Source: CAVQEK01 sp963711495
Lineage (GTDB): Bacteria > Bacteroidota > Bacteroidia > Cytophagales > Cyclobacteriaceae
DNA length: 64,000 nucleotides
Direction of reading: 5' to 3'
Assembly (NCBI GenBank): GCA_963711495.1
Contig: CAVQEK010000004.1
Span: 868,001-932,000 of the forward strand
The first letter of the stretch is position 1. Every line of letters begins with the position of its first letter. Under the pieces are notes generated by a model. It had not been told where the DNA came from, searched no databases, and saw only the letters and a program-made list of their open reading frames with translations. Positions 17,754-27,900 of this stretch are shown here, in pieces. A program made the translations under genes and the position numbers.

Positions 17754-18212
17754 ATTAAAATACTTTTCACCTTATCAAATAATTTTTTAATTGCAAACCA
17801 CCGATATATGTGGCAGGCAGTTAATTAAAGCAAATCGATATTTATCAGTACTGTAATTATTTCAAATCAAATTAGAACCTTTTCCAGCGATAAGCGTAAC
17901 AAATAGAACAAAAAAATAGCCACAAAGTGAACAATCCCTTCGCCGAAATTACTCACCTTGTGACTGATATAGCTTAAAAAATAGTAATTGTTGTATCGCT
18001 TAAAAAGTATTTCAAAGATAAATTGAAATAGAAAATCAAAACATGATCTTGATCATGTTTTTAATTTTTCGTGTCAATTTATATTAATTCTTGATTGGTT
18101 TGTTATTCGTGGGATGAATCCGATTAAACATCAATCAATTTAAAATTTTAGAGAGATTGTATTTAATGGATTGTAGCTCCAAGATAGCGGGGAGAACCAT
18201 AACTCCATCGTA
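17754..18212. other. Convergent intergenic region with two dyads, no gene seen
   Basis: 459 bp between the thioredoxin terminator and the end of the MORN_2 gene. It holds an inverted repeat CACAAAGTGA / TCACCTTGTG (9 of 10 paired, near 17921-17964) and an 11-bp-arm perfect palindrome at 18038-18061. No open reading frame of note and no tRNA is visible. Long structured DNA between convergent genes could hide a small RNA, but none can be identified. Confidence 0.5.
18038..18061. promoter_or_regulatory. Long palindrome containing an ATGAT-N4-ATCAT core
   Basis: Arms AAAACATGATC and GATCATGTTTT pair perfectly around a central TT. The inner 14 bp (18043-18056) is again ATGAT-N4-ATCAT, as upstream of dnaA and htrA. 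It is followed by T-rich sequence (TTTTTAATTTTTC), so a weak terminator for the MORN_2 or thioredoxin transcript is an alternative reading. Confidence 0.4.
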
Positions 18213-20057
18213 TTAAAAGACTATTCCAATATTGATTCCTATTCTCGGAGCAATTGAAATCTTGGACGTGTTTACATCATTGAAGATCTGATCATAGGCG
18301 GGATTTTGGGAATATTTTTTTTCTGTAAGTCGATAACCAATTCCAAGGCCAACAAAACCATCGATGGTGATGCCAATGGAACTACGACTCATTCGTTCCC
18401 CATATAAAGTCATAAAACGATCGCCAATAAGAACGGAATATTCAAATTTCGTTTCATGAATTCTGATGCTTTCCTGGATTGTCGTTTCTGTTGAAGTGGA
18501 ATCCAAAATATTACTTAAATGGTTGATTGAAGTCAGGCGTACTTCATGAGCAAAATAAAACATTCCATAGTCACCTTCAGGATGATAAAATTTTTGCCTG
18601 AGTGCCACATCGAAACCACGCTCAAACGATTCATTTACAGGCACGAGACTATTTTTTTTGAAGAATGGATCCCGCAAAATTCTAACTTGTATTTCATAGC
18701 CAAGCCGTTCCTGGAAATAATATTCAATAGATATTGGCAGGCTTCCAATAAACATAGGCAAAGGGTTTGTAGCCAAAATTATACCTCTATATTCATTAAT
18801 GACGGGATCAAAATATCTGATTTTGGAATTTTTATAACGATATGCGGGTTTCATATAGTCACCGTGTGGCTCTGCAGGTTTTTCAACTAACTTATATGCA
18901 GGTTCTTTATCTTCATAATAAGGTCGATAATAACCAGCCAATGAACCGTCATCATGGTACAATTCCCAAATGCCCACATTGACGCCATCTTCAATTTTAC
19001 CCTTCATTTTAATGGTACCGTCAGAATAGTAACCAGTATAATCTCCGGTCCCCTGGTCAAAAAGGCATTCCCCTTCAAGACTTCCATCTTCATAATAATA
19101 GAACCACTGTCCATCATTTTCGCCTTTTTTAAGATTGCCCTGAGCCTTTAGTTTACCACTTTCGTAATATTCGGTGTACTGGCCGTCATTATTCTTGAAC
19201 ACCCCTTCAGCCGTAAAGTCCCCGTTTTCATTGAATATTTTCCAGTAACCTTCTTTTTGATTATTTTGCAATGCACCTTCAGAACTGATATTTCCGTTTT
19301 CATGAAAAAATGTCCATTTTCCGTCCTTCGTGCCATTCACATAGGCGCCCTCCGCTGATTTCGAGCCATTTTCATAAAAGAATATCCAGTTGCCATCCCT
19401 TACGCCATTGTTATAATTACCTTCAGCCTGGAGATTGCCATCTTCATAATAAAACACCCAGGTACTGTCACTTTTACTCTCAACATTTTTACCTTCTGCT
19501 TTTAACTTGCCACTATGATAAAATTCTTTGTACCATCCTGCATCTTTGATATAGTAAGCCTGCGCTTTATGGGTGCCATCTTCATAGTAATAATTCCAGA
19601 TTCCATTTTTTTTATTATCAATGTAGCCTCCTTCCGATTTTAGAATACCATTTTCAAAGTAATATTCCCATGTTCCTTGTCGAGTTGAGCCAAATATTGG
19701 TCCCTGCATATTAAGGTTACCATTTTCAAAATAGTATTTCCAGTTGCCGAAATTTTGTCCGTTTTTCAACAGACCTTTCATTTTGAGATGTCCATTTTCA
19801 TAGTAATATTGCCAAAGACTGTCTGGGATATTTGTCTTATAGAAACCTTTCGACGCGACATTTCCCGAAGAATAGAATGATTCATAAGGTCCATTGAGTT
19901 GAGCAGAAATGGAATCTTTTATATAGTAGTGTTCCTTAGGTTTGCTTTTGGCTTCGTCAAAATAGGTGTATATCTCGATGCCCTGACCAGTGACTACATG
20001 AGGTATCATTAGGGTAGCCCATAACACAAATTTAAAACACGTGTATTTCACCGGCAT
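18213..20057 (-). CDS. Secreted MORN_2 (YwqK-like) repeat protein with C-terminal barrel-like domain
   Basis: The 614-residue protein has a signal peptide (about 1-25) and 14 tandem repeats of about 22-25 residues of the form 'G.W.YYYENG.LK.EG' over roughly residues 50-380, the MORN_2 repeat. The remaining 200 or so residues are beta-rich, ending 'IAPRIGINIGIVF' with a terminal phenylalanine as in outer-membrane barrel proteins. Database labels such as 'toxin-antitoxin YwqK antitoxin' derive from this repeat and give no function. No partner toxin is adjacent. It is likely envelope-located; its role is unknown. It is divergent from the DUF2141 gene. Confidence 0.8.
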   Translation of the reverse strand: MPVKYTCFKFVLWATLMIPHVVTGQGIEIYTYFDEAKSKPKEHYYIKDSISAQLNGPYESFYSSGNVASKGFYKTNIPDSLWQYYYENGHLKMKGLLKNGQNFGNWKYYFENGNLNMQGPIFGSTRQGTWEYYFENGILKSEGGYIDNKKNGIWNYYYEDGTHKAQAYYIKDAGWYKEFYHSGKLKAEGKNVESKSDSTWVFYYEDGNLQAEGNYNNGVRDGNWIFFYENGSKSAEGAYVNGTKDGKWTFFHENGNISSEGALQNNQKEGYWKIFNENGDFTAEGVFKNNDGQYTEYYESGKLKAQGNLKKGENDGQWFYYYEDGSLEGECLFDQGTGDYTGYYSDGTIKMKGKIEDGVNVGIWELYHDDGSLAGYYRPYYEDKEPAYKLVEKPAEPHGDYMKPAYRYKNSKIRYFDPVINEYRGIILATNPLPMFIGSLPISIEYYFQERLGYEIQVRILRDPFFKKNSLVPVNESFERGFDVALRQKFYHPEGDYGMFYFAHEVRLTSINHLSNILDSTSTETTIQESIRIHETKFEYSVLIGDRFMTLYGERMSRSSIGITIDGFVGLGIGYRLTEKKYSQNPAYDQIFNDVNTSKISIAPRIGINIGIVF

Positions 20058-20284
20058 TTAGAATGATTGAAAAATTATATTCAAGTTAAAAAAGTAGTGT
20101 TCTTTATTACACTTTTCTCAACTTCAATTTTCAATAAATATTGCAGAATATCCAGGGATCAAAAATGAAAATTTTATTGATAAATGTGCCTACAATATTA
20201 ATGGATAAAATACATCTGTATTGCGATGAGCAAAGCAAAAACATTTTTTGCGGCAGTCAGTTATAACGAATTATAATAAATTAT

Positions 20285-20698
20285 ATGATCAAATTTCTTT
20301 TTGTATTAATGTTTTGGTTAGTGCCGGTAAAAAAGAAAGGCCATCGGTTGATCAACATTCGGGTTGAAGGCATAAAAACCCTGCAAGGGCAATTGGTTGT
20401 AGCCTTATTCAACACACGGGAAGATTTCCTTAAAAAAGATTTCTGGTCGAGAACGTACCCGATTGCGCAAACAGGAGAAATGAATATATCTATCCGAGAT
20501 ATCCCACAAGGCGCCTATGCCATCAGCTTATTTCAGGACAAGAATAAAAATGGTGCTATCGACACCAATTTTGTGGGTATACCTAAGGAACCTTTTGGAT
20601 TCTCAAATAATCCAAAGATACGATTTGGTCCACCAACTTTTGAGGAAGCTCAGTTTCAACACACAGATGCAGAAACCAATCTGATCATCAGGATCTAA
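20285..20698 (+). CDS. DUF2141 domain protein
   Basis: A 137-residue protein with a short hydrophobic N-terminus and the features of DUF2141: 'GQLVVALFNTREDF', 'GAYAISLFQDKNKNGAIDTNFVGIPKEPFGFSNN'. This family of small secreted beta-sandwich-like proteins is common in Bacteroidota and proteobacteria and has no established function. The 'D.N.NG..D' stretch resembles a calcium-binding loop. It is followed by a terminator at 20736-20764 and convergent with the PspC/GIN gene. The N-terminal segment is weak as a signal peptide, so the export route is unsure. Confidence 0.85.
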   Translation: MIKFLFVLMFWLVPVKKKGHRLINIRVEGIKTLQGQLVVALFNTREDFLKKDFWSRTYPIAQTGEMNISIRDIPQGAYAISLFQDKNKNGAIDTNFVGIPKEPFGFSNNPKIRFGPPTFEEAQFQHTDAETNLIIRI

Positions 20699-20735
20699 CA
20701 TATTCCGATGAAATGGATAGAAGAGCAATAAAAAA

Positions 20736-20764
20736 CGCTAACAAATGTTGAAAGTCTGTTAGCG
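20736..20764. terminator. Bidirectional terminator between DUF2141 and PspC genes
   Basis: CGCTAACA and TGTTAGCG form an 8-bp stem around a 13-nt loop, with A5 before and a T-rich tract (TTATTTTT) after. It serves both convergent genes. Confidence 0.75.
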
Positions 20765-20791
20765 CTTATTTTTATTAATCAGTATATAAAA

Positions 20792-23242
20792 CTACTCTTC
20801 TTTCACGGTGCTACCCGACCCCTTTTCATCGAGATTAATATTTGCACTGCCTTTATAGCGAACATTGCTATTTCCAGTACTTTTGATATCAAGATTGTCA
20901 GAAGCATTGACATTGGCAGAAGAGGCACTGCTGGCGTCAACCTGAACATCCCTGGCATCAAATTGGAATGCCTCCAACGCGGAAGCACCAGACACTTTCA
21001 CTTCCATTTTGTTGCCTTTTCCACTGAGATTTAATCTGGATGCACCACTCAAATCAATATCGATAAAATTGGCATCTACGTCAATATCCGAAAGTGCTGC
21101 ACCACTCAAATCAACTTCTAGTTGATCCAGATTAAATCCAGTGATATAAGAACGACATGCACCACCAAATTTCACCCGATCGAGCTTTGGAGTGAAAACA
21201 TATATTTTTATTTCATGACGATTATTGGTCATGTCAAACATGTTGGATTTGTATTGTACAGCAAGCTCCTGGTCGGTCTTATCAAAAATGACATCTTTGA
21301 GGTCTTCTTTTCTGCCGTTCACTACAACTTTATATTCGTTACTCATTTTAACAATCACCCGGAACGCATCGTTGATTTTGAGTTCGCTAAAGTCTTTTAA
21401 ATCGTATTCCTGTTTATAACCTTGAATGTTATCCGTAGTGATTTCTTCACTGGATGCGGGCGTTTCTTCAACCGTAGGACAAGTCAGGCAAACCAGGTTA
21501 TTATCTGTAGAAAACATCCAAATGTTACCGTTGAGTTGACTATTGGAAAATCCTTTGCGATATAGAAAATTCCCAAGCAAATAATGGAGGTCGTCATCCA
21601 CGGCAAATTTCTCACCAATAGGCAGATAACAGGTCAATTCCAATTCCTGATGCCTGTATTTGGCATCAGGTTTGAATATAAAATTGGAGTCAAAAGTGAA
21701 AATCGAATCCTGAAAATTATAATTATAGTTGATCATTTGTGCATTTTGAATGGCCTCTGCTCTTGTTGGTCCCAGGGCCTTGAAATTCTGTACAATTTTA
21801 ACACCCTGACCGTTATAACCTTCGATATTCAGGGAAACAGCATTTAATTCATTTTCACCAATATCATTGTATTTTAGTACGGCCGTTTTATTGCCCATAT
21901 CATAGGTCTTTTCTTCCGTGTATATCCCGTCACGATGAAAATTTTTGATAAATTGAGGGACAGTAAAGCCTAGTAAAACCAAGGCAACAAACCAGATTGC
22001 CAACAATGACCAGCCGACTCTTGCTCTGATTACAGCCTTGCGCATGATGATTGAAAACCCGAGCATGGACAGATAGAGGAAAGGAATGATCAGGAATATG
22101 GCCAATGCGATTCCGGGAATAAAATGTATATCATTGGTAATTATTTCCGTCGGTATATGATAGAAAATGTATTGGTCGCCACTGGCAATCAATCCTATAA
22201 GAATTCCACCAGCAATCAAAACTGATAAAATACCTGTAATACCCAGTAAAATCAACAATATGCCAAAGATGACACGTATGGCTTCTGCCAGGAAAATAAG
22301 CAAAGGTCCCAGAGCACGACTCAAAAAATTGATCAGGGCGGCCACGAGGCGGAAAGGGAATAGCAGAATTTTCACAAAGATATTTTCTTCGTGCCCTTCA
22401 ACCTTCAAACTTTTCTTGATATTGGACTCAATATTACTGAGGGTAACGGGCTGTCCCTGCATTTCCATTTTATCGGTAAGTGTTTTTGCTTCCGGAAGAA
22501 TGATCCACAGGATGATATATAAAATCAATCCGGTGCCAGCGAAAAATATGGAAGCAAAAAACAATAATCTTATTATCACCACATCCACACCGAAATAGGC
22601 AGAAACACCACCTGCTACGCCACCTAGTACTTTATTGTCTGGGTCCCGGTACATTTTTTTGATCTTTTTCTCTTCTTTGAGGTCATCCGAAACGGGAACG
22701 ACAATCCAGAGAACAATGTAGGCAATAGTCAGTATGCCGCCGATTGAAGGAAGTACAGACACGCCAAAGAAAAGAACGATATAAATGAGCCTTACCCAAA
22801 TGGGATCAATATTGAAATAGTAAGCCAAACCGGCCAACACTCCTGCAAGCAATTTTCTTTTTTTATCCCGGTAAAGTCTTTTTGAAAATAATGGTTCACC
22901 TTCATGAACTTCCTCTTTGGCTTTCTTTTGCTTTTTTCCGCTATCTGTGGGGGGTTGAATATACGCTGAATCTTCTTCTGCTGCCTGAAAGTCTTTAATG
23001 CTACCCATGGTGGCGATCAGGCTTTCTACATCTTCTACAGTAATGACCTGTCGGCCGTCTTTTAGTTTAGCCAGGAATATTTCTGCAATACGGCTTTCGA
23101 TATCGGCAATGATCTCAAGGCTATCATCAAAAGTAGAAAAGTAACGGTTTATGGATTCAAGGTATGCTTTCAACTGATCATATCCATCTTCCTCGATATG
23201 GAAAATGATACCGCTTATATTTATGCTGATATTCTTTTTCAT
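20792..23242 (-). CDS. PspC-domain membrane protein with C-terminal head-GIN (DUF2807) domain
   Basis: The 816-residue protein has an N-terminal cytoplasmic region (about 1-90), two PspC domains (about 122-182 with 'KLLAGVLAGLAYYFNID', and 192-250 with 'KVLGGVAGGVSAYFGVD'), three or more further transmembrane segments (about 290-430), and a long C-terminal part with a right-handed beta-solenoid-like head-GIN/DUF2807 domain (about 610-800) rich in repeated 'vDlSGAS.l...g' units. PspC proteins act in envelope-stress responses in proteobacteria; the GIN domain is of unknown function. The start overlaps the PadR stop by 4 bp (ATGA), so PadR probably regulates this gene. Confidence 0.88.
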   Translation of the reverse strand: MKKNISINISGIIFHIEEDGYDQLKAYLESINRYFSTFDDSLEIIADIESRIAEIFLAKLKDGRQVITVEDVESLIATMGSIKDFQAAEEDSAYIQPPTDSGKKQKKAKEEVHEGEPLFSKRLYRDKKRKLLAGVLAGLAYYFNIDPIWVRLIYIVLFFGVSVLPSIGGILTIAYIVLWIVVPVSDDLKEEKKIKKMYRDPDNKVLGGVAGGVSAYFGVDVVIIRLLFFASIFFAGTGLILYIILWIILPEAKTLTDKMEMQGQPVTLSNIESNIKKSLKVEGHEENIFVKILLFPFRLVAALINFLSRALGPLLIFLAEAIRVIFGILLILLGITGILSVLIAGGILIGLIASGDQYIFYHIPTEIITNDIHFIPGIALAIFLIIPFLYLSMLGFSIIMRKAVIRARVGWSLLAIWFVALVLLGFTVPQFIKNFHRDGIYTEEKTYDMGNKTAVLKYNDIGENELNAVSLNIEGYNGQGVKIVQNFKALGPTRAEAIQNAQMINYNYNFQDSIFTFDSNFIFKPDAKYRHQELELTCYLPIGEKFAVDDDLHYLLGNFLYRKGFSNSQLNGNIWMFSTDNNLVCLTCPTVEETPASSEEITTDNIQGYKQEYDLKDFSELKINDAFRVIVKMSNEYKVVVNGRKEDLKDVIFDKTDQELAVQYKSNMFDMTNNRHEIKIYVFTPKLDRVKFGGACRSYITGFNLDQLEVDLSGAALSDIDVDANFIDIDLSGASRLNLSGKGNKMEVKVSGASALEAFQFDARDVQVDASSASSANVNASDNLDIKSTGNSNVRYKGSANINLDEKGSGSTVKEE

Positions 23243-23613
23243 GATTTGGAATTATTTGAGGTAGATCCTTTTCGCGTAGATTTCTTTTTAATGATTTTAA
23301 TAGTCGATGTTAAAAGTTCATCCCAGGTTGCATCAAGTTGTTCTAAAAATTCTTGTCCTTCCCCGGTGAGCGTGTAATATTTTCTGGGTGGGCCAGAAGA
23401 AGATTCAACCCACTTGTAATCGACCAAGCCCGCTTTTCTCAGTCTTGTTAATAAAGGGTACAATGTTCCTTCTACCACCATTATCTTTGCCGAAGTCAAT
23501 TCCTCCAGCATGTCAGAGGCATACACTTCACCACGGGCGATGATATGCAAGATACAGAATTCGAGAATTCCTTTTCTCATCTGAACTTGTGTATTTTCAA
23601 CTTTCATTACCAT
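23239..23613 (-). CDS. PadR-family transcriptional regulator
   Basis: A 124-residue winged-helix repressor. 'RKGILEFCILHIIARGEVYASDMLEEL' is the conserved PadR N-terminal helix and recognition region, followed by 'VEGTLYPLLTRLRKAGLVDYKW' and the wing 'GPPRKYYTLTGEG'. PadR proteins of this class often sit upstream of the PspC/GIN membrane genes they control in Bacteroidota. The gene overlaps the downstream PspC gene by 4 bp. Two close starts (MVMKVEN) are possible; the first is used here. A GTAC-containing dyad at 23647-23669 is a plausible autoregulatory operator. Confidence 0.92.
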   Translation of the reverse strand: MVMKVENTQVQMRKGILEFCILHIIARGEVYASDMLEELTSAKIMVVEGTLYPLLTRLRKAGLVDYKWVESSSGPPRKYYTLTGEGQEFLEQLDATWDELLTSTIKIIKKKSTRKGSTSNNSKS

Positions 23614-23646
23614 GATTTCATTTATTTCTAATCAATTATACGACAA

Positions 23647-23669
23647 AGTACCTTGTATAGCCAAGTACT
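23647..23669. promoter_or_regulatory. Dyad upstream of padR, candidate PadR operator
   Basis: AGTAC (23647-23651) and GTACT (23665-23669) flank 13 nt, 34 bp upstream of the padR start. The dyad is seen directly; assigning it to PadR autoregulation is inference from family behaviour and position. Confidence 0.35.
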
Positions 23670-23850
23670 AAGTGAAAAATATTAGCTTGTATAATAAATT
23701 ATTCAAATAATTATATAGTATATTTAAATATTTATAATTTTCTTCTGCAAGAATTGTCATTAAAGTTGGTTACACACATACAGAATTAGTTATATATCAG
23801 CGTCCCACCTTGGATATTTTTGTAGATTAGCGATTAAAAATGAGGCTGCG

Positions 23851-24951
23851 TTGAAGCGATTTTTTCTGATATTTCTGGTTTTTCTTTGCTGGAGTGAACA
23901 CTTGTTGTTTGCACAGGCTACAACACCAAAATACAGCAATGAATTTCTGGCCATTGGTGTAGGGGCCAGATCTTTTGCGATGTCTCAATCTGTAATTTCT
24001 AACATATCAGACGTCACCGCATCTTACTGGAACCCTGCTGGGTTATTGTTGATCAAAGAAAAATACCAGATCTCACTGATGCACTCGGCGTATTTTGGAG
24101 GCGTGGCAAATTATGATTTTGCCGGATTCACCACCTCCATTGATAGTGTGAGCCGTTTGGGGGTTTCAATCATAAGATTTGGTGTTGATGACATACCGGA
24201 TACCAGATTCCTGTATGATGCCAACGGTTCCATCAACTATGACAATATTCGTTTCTTCTCAGCAGCCGATTATGCATTTCTCTTTTCATATGCCCGAAAA
24301 ATAAATTTATTCAGGGGACTAAATTTCGGAGCAAATTTCAAGGTGATCCATCGTACAGTGGGTAGTTTTGCCAATGCTTGGGGTTTTGGAATCGATGTGG
24401 GTTTACAAAAAACCTTGCATCACTGGCAGTTGGGTATCATGTTTCGGGACATCACCGGAACATTCAACGCTTGGTCACATAATTCTGCTTTACTGGAAGA
24501 TGTATATAATCAGACCGGTAATGTAATTCCTGAAACTTCTGTGGAAATTACACTGCCAAAAATTCAAGCTGGGATTTCAAGGTATTTTCGGTTGACCGAC
24601 AAGGTGGGTATGCTTACTGCATTGGAATTCGAATTCACATTTGATGGTAAGCGCAATACTTTATTGAAATCTAGTTTTACCTCGGTAGATCCACGAATCG
24701 GGCTGGAGATTGATTATTCAAAAGTGGCATTTTTGCGATTTGGTGCTGGCCAAATTCAGCAGGTGAAACAATTCGATGGTAGTAACAAATACACCTGGCA
24801 ACCTAATTTTGGATTGGGGGCAAGGATGAAATATTTCACGGTTGATTATGCACTTACCGATATTGGCAATCAGTCCGAAGCACTTTATTCACATGTATTT
24901 TCAGTAACAGCCAGTTTTGATCAATTAAATCTGACTTCAACCAAAAAATAA
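23851..24951 (+). CDS. porV: Type IX secretion system outer-membrane protein PorV
   Basis: PorV is the outer-membrane shuttle barrel that accepts cargo from the translocon and delivers it to the PorU sortase. The 366-residue protein has a signal peptide (MKRFFLIFLVFLCWSEHLLFAQ) and the PorV/PorQ family N-terminus 'NEFLAIGVGARSFAMSQS', then 'VTASYWNPAGL', a hallmark of the family. The start is TTG, because the nearby ATG at 23840 runs into a stop. A TAnnTTTG-like promoter word (TATTTTTG) lies about 30 bp upstream. It ends 3 bp before porU, so the pair is an operon; porU-porV linkage is common in the phylum. Confidence 0.93.
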   Translation: MKRFFLIFLVFLCWSEHLLFAQATTPKYSNEFLAIGVGARSFAMSQSVISNISDVTASYWNPAGLLLIKEKYQISLMHSAYFGGVANYDFAGFTTSIDSVSRLGVSIIRFGVDDIPDTRFLYDANGSINYDNIRFFSAADYAFLFSYARKINLFRGLNFGANFKVIHRTVGSFANAWGFGIDVGLQKTLHHWQLGIMFRDITGTFNAWSHNSALLEDVYNQTGNVIPETSVEITLPKIQAGISRYFRLTDKVGMLTALEFEFTFDGKRNTLLKSSFTSVDPRIGLEIDYSKVAFLRFGAGQIQQVKQFDGSNKYTWQPNFGLGARMKYFTVDYALTDIGNQSEALYSHVFSVTASFDQLNLTSTKK

Positions 24952-24954
24952 TTG

Positions 24955-27900
24955 ATGAAAATCAAAAAGACCATATCATCATTGCTCTTGCTCTTTTTGA
25001 CATCAACTTCACTATTTTCCCAACCATTTGGTAATGAATGGATTAATTTTAATCAGATCTATTATAAAATATCAACTGCTGAAAAGGGCATTTATCACAT
25101 CACTTATGATGATTTGAATGCCGCGGGTTTCCCCGTAACCAGCATCGATCCCCGGAAGATCCAGATTTTTCATCGTGGCGTGGAACAAGCCATCTATGTA
25201 GAAGGTCAACTGGATGCCCGTTTTGATCCTTCCGATTATATCGATTTCTATGGGGAAAAGAATGATGGCACTTTGGATGCTGAATTATATGTGAACCCGG
25301 ATGCCCAGCCTCATTCATATTACAATCTGTACAGTGATACCACAGCCTATTTTCTCACCTGGAGTCTGATTAACAATGGCAAGCGGATGTCTGCTTTTAA
25401 AGAAAACAACGTCAACAATTTACCGGCAGAACCTTATCAAATTAGTAAAAAGCTGATTATTCAAACCAGTGATTATTCGATTGGCCTGCATTATCCGCTG
25501 GGTTTACCTGGTGCAGAAACATATTTATCCGCTTTTGATTACGGTGAGGGTTGGACCGGGCCACTAATTCAAAAGGGAAAATACGAAGATCACACCATTT
25601 CCGGATTATCTGATAAATATGGAGCAGGACCGCCACCGACTTTGGATATATTGTTTACAGGACGGAATAGTCTTTCACATAAAGCGGAAATTCTGGCAGG
25701 CCCAAGCACGACAAGTTTGAGAAAAATCGGTGAGGTGGAATTCAGTTTTCATTATACCAAACTCTACCAGGATACACTACAATGGACGGATATTTCAAGT
25801 GATGGTAATTTGGTGGTCCGTGTCAATGATATTGGGTTTGATAATGCGGCTGACGCACTTTCGATATCCTATATCGAGCTGAACTATGCGGCTCAATTTC
25901 TTCAAAACGGTGCGATGGATATGGAATACCACACCATATCAAACAGTAACAACAAATCTTACCTCGAAATTGATGGAGTAACGGGCCAACCGGCTGTATT
26001 TGATATTACGGATCCTTCCAATGTTGGGATAATAGGTTTTAATCAGGCCGGCAACAAAATTAATGGCATTGTTCCCGCTACCTCAGTTCCCAGAAATTTG
26101 TGGGTTACTTCCGGAAGATTACCCTCACCAAAAATCAAGAAGATCAGTTTCAGAAAGATCATTCCAACCAATAACGATTATTTGATTATTACCCATTCAT
26201 ATTTAAGGCAAGCCGCACTGGGATATAGTGATCCACCAAAAGCGTATGCCAGCTACCGGGCGAGTACTGCCGGGGGAGGATATGATACACTCCTGATGAA
26301 CATCGGGCAATTATATAATGAATTTAGCTATGGAGAAACAAGCTCACTTGCTGTTTACCGTTTTGTTCGTTTCATGTTGTCAACCGGCATTCCAAAATAT
26401 TTGTTCATTATAGGAAAAGGGCTTGTCCCGAATTATAATTTTCACCGTCAGAATTTTGCCACAACTGAAGTGCGTGATCTGGTACCCACAGGTGGATTCC
26501 CGGGGAGTGACATTGTTTTTAGCGCTGGTTTAAACGGCACAACGCACGAACCAGGTATATCTACAGGCAGGTTAGCGGCTAACTCTGCAAAACAAGTGGC
26601 AGCATATCTGAATAAGATCAAAGAAATGGAATCTACGCCATTCAAATCATTGTGGCGCAAAGAATTTATTCATCTTAGTGGCGGTAAAGGGGCCTCAGAG
26701 CAAAATTTATTTTTAAACTATGTGGATAGATTTAAAGCGATTGCAGAAGGAGAATATTTTGGCGGGAATGTCACTACAAAAAGTAAAAAGACCGATAATG
26801 CCACTGAACTAATCAATATTTCCGATTTGGTGAATGAAGGGAAAGCCTTTATCACGTTTTTTGGGCATTCAGGTTCCACCGCAACGGATATTGAAATCGG
26901 TTATGTGACCAATGATGCACTCGGATATCACAACCAAGGGAAATACCCCATCATTATTGTAAATGGATGCAATGCCGGCGATATGTACAATGCAACAGAA
27001 GGCTTTGGTGAGAACTGGATAGTTACCGCCGACAAAGGGGCCATTGGATTTATTGCTCATACTAATATTGGATTATCGAGCAGGTTGGAAAAATATACCA
27101 ATCTGTATTATCAGGTTGCTTATGCTGACAGTAGTTTTTTTGGGCAGGGTATCGGAGATGTTCAAAAGGAAACTTGCAGGCGGTATTTACAAACTTCAAT
27201 AGAAAATCCAATTGATATCTGTCAGGTACAGGAGATGTCATTGGATGGAGATCCGGCATTTAAGATGTTCAACATCAAAACACCTGACTTTAACATCACT
27301 TCCGACAATGTTTTTGTAAAGTCTATTGATGGCCAGCCCGTCACTGTAAATTCCGAAAAATTTAATTTGGGTATTATTGTACAAAACTACGGCGCAGCGC
27401 TTTACGATTCACTGCAAATTACTGTGAGTCGTAAGTTGAGTAATGGCAATACCATTTACCTGGATACAATTCAGTATAAACCGGTATTTTACCAGGACAC
27501 AATCTATTATCCCATTAATGCAGTGGGTACAGCGGGTTTCGGAAACAATCAGTTTATGGTGACATTGGATCCGGGACACCATTTCAATGAAATGGATCGA
27601 ACGAATAATCAGGCAACGTATGATTATTTTCTTCCCCTGGGAGGCACAGCCAATCTGCAACCGCAAAATTATGCCATAGTCAACCAGCCAGCGGTAAATT
27701 TAATTGCTCAGTCGCTGGACCTGTTGATGGAGTCCAGGGATTTTTTGTTGGAACTTGATACAACAGCCTCATTCAACAGTCCTGTGAAACAAAGCATCAA
27801 TATAAAGGCACATACTTTAGCAACGTGGTCGGTAAATTTATTCCGGCAATTTTCCGCAAAGGACAGTTTGGTTTTTTACTGGCGCAGCAAGTATGCCAAC

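Noticed and set aside
18213..20057. Toxin-antitoxin system (YwqK antitoxin)
   Set aside because: The label comes from the MORN_2 repeat only; no toxin gene is adjacent and the protein is exported.
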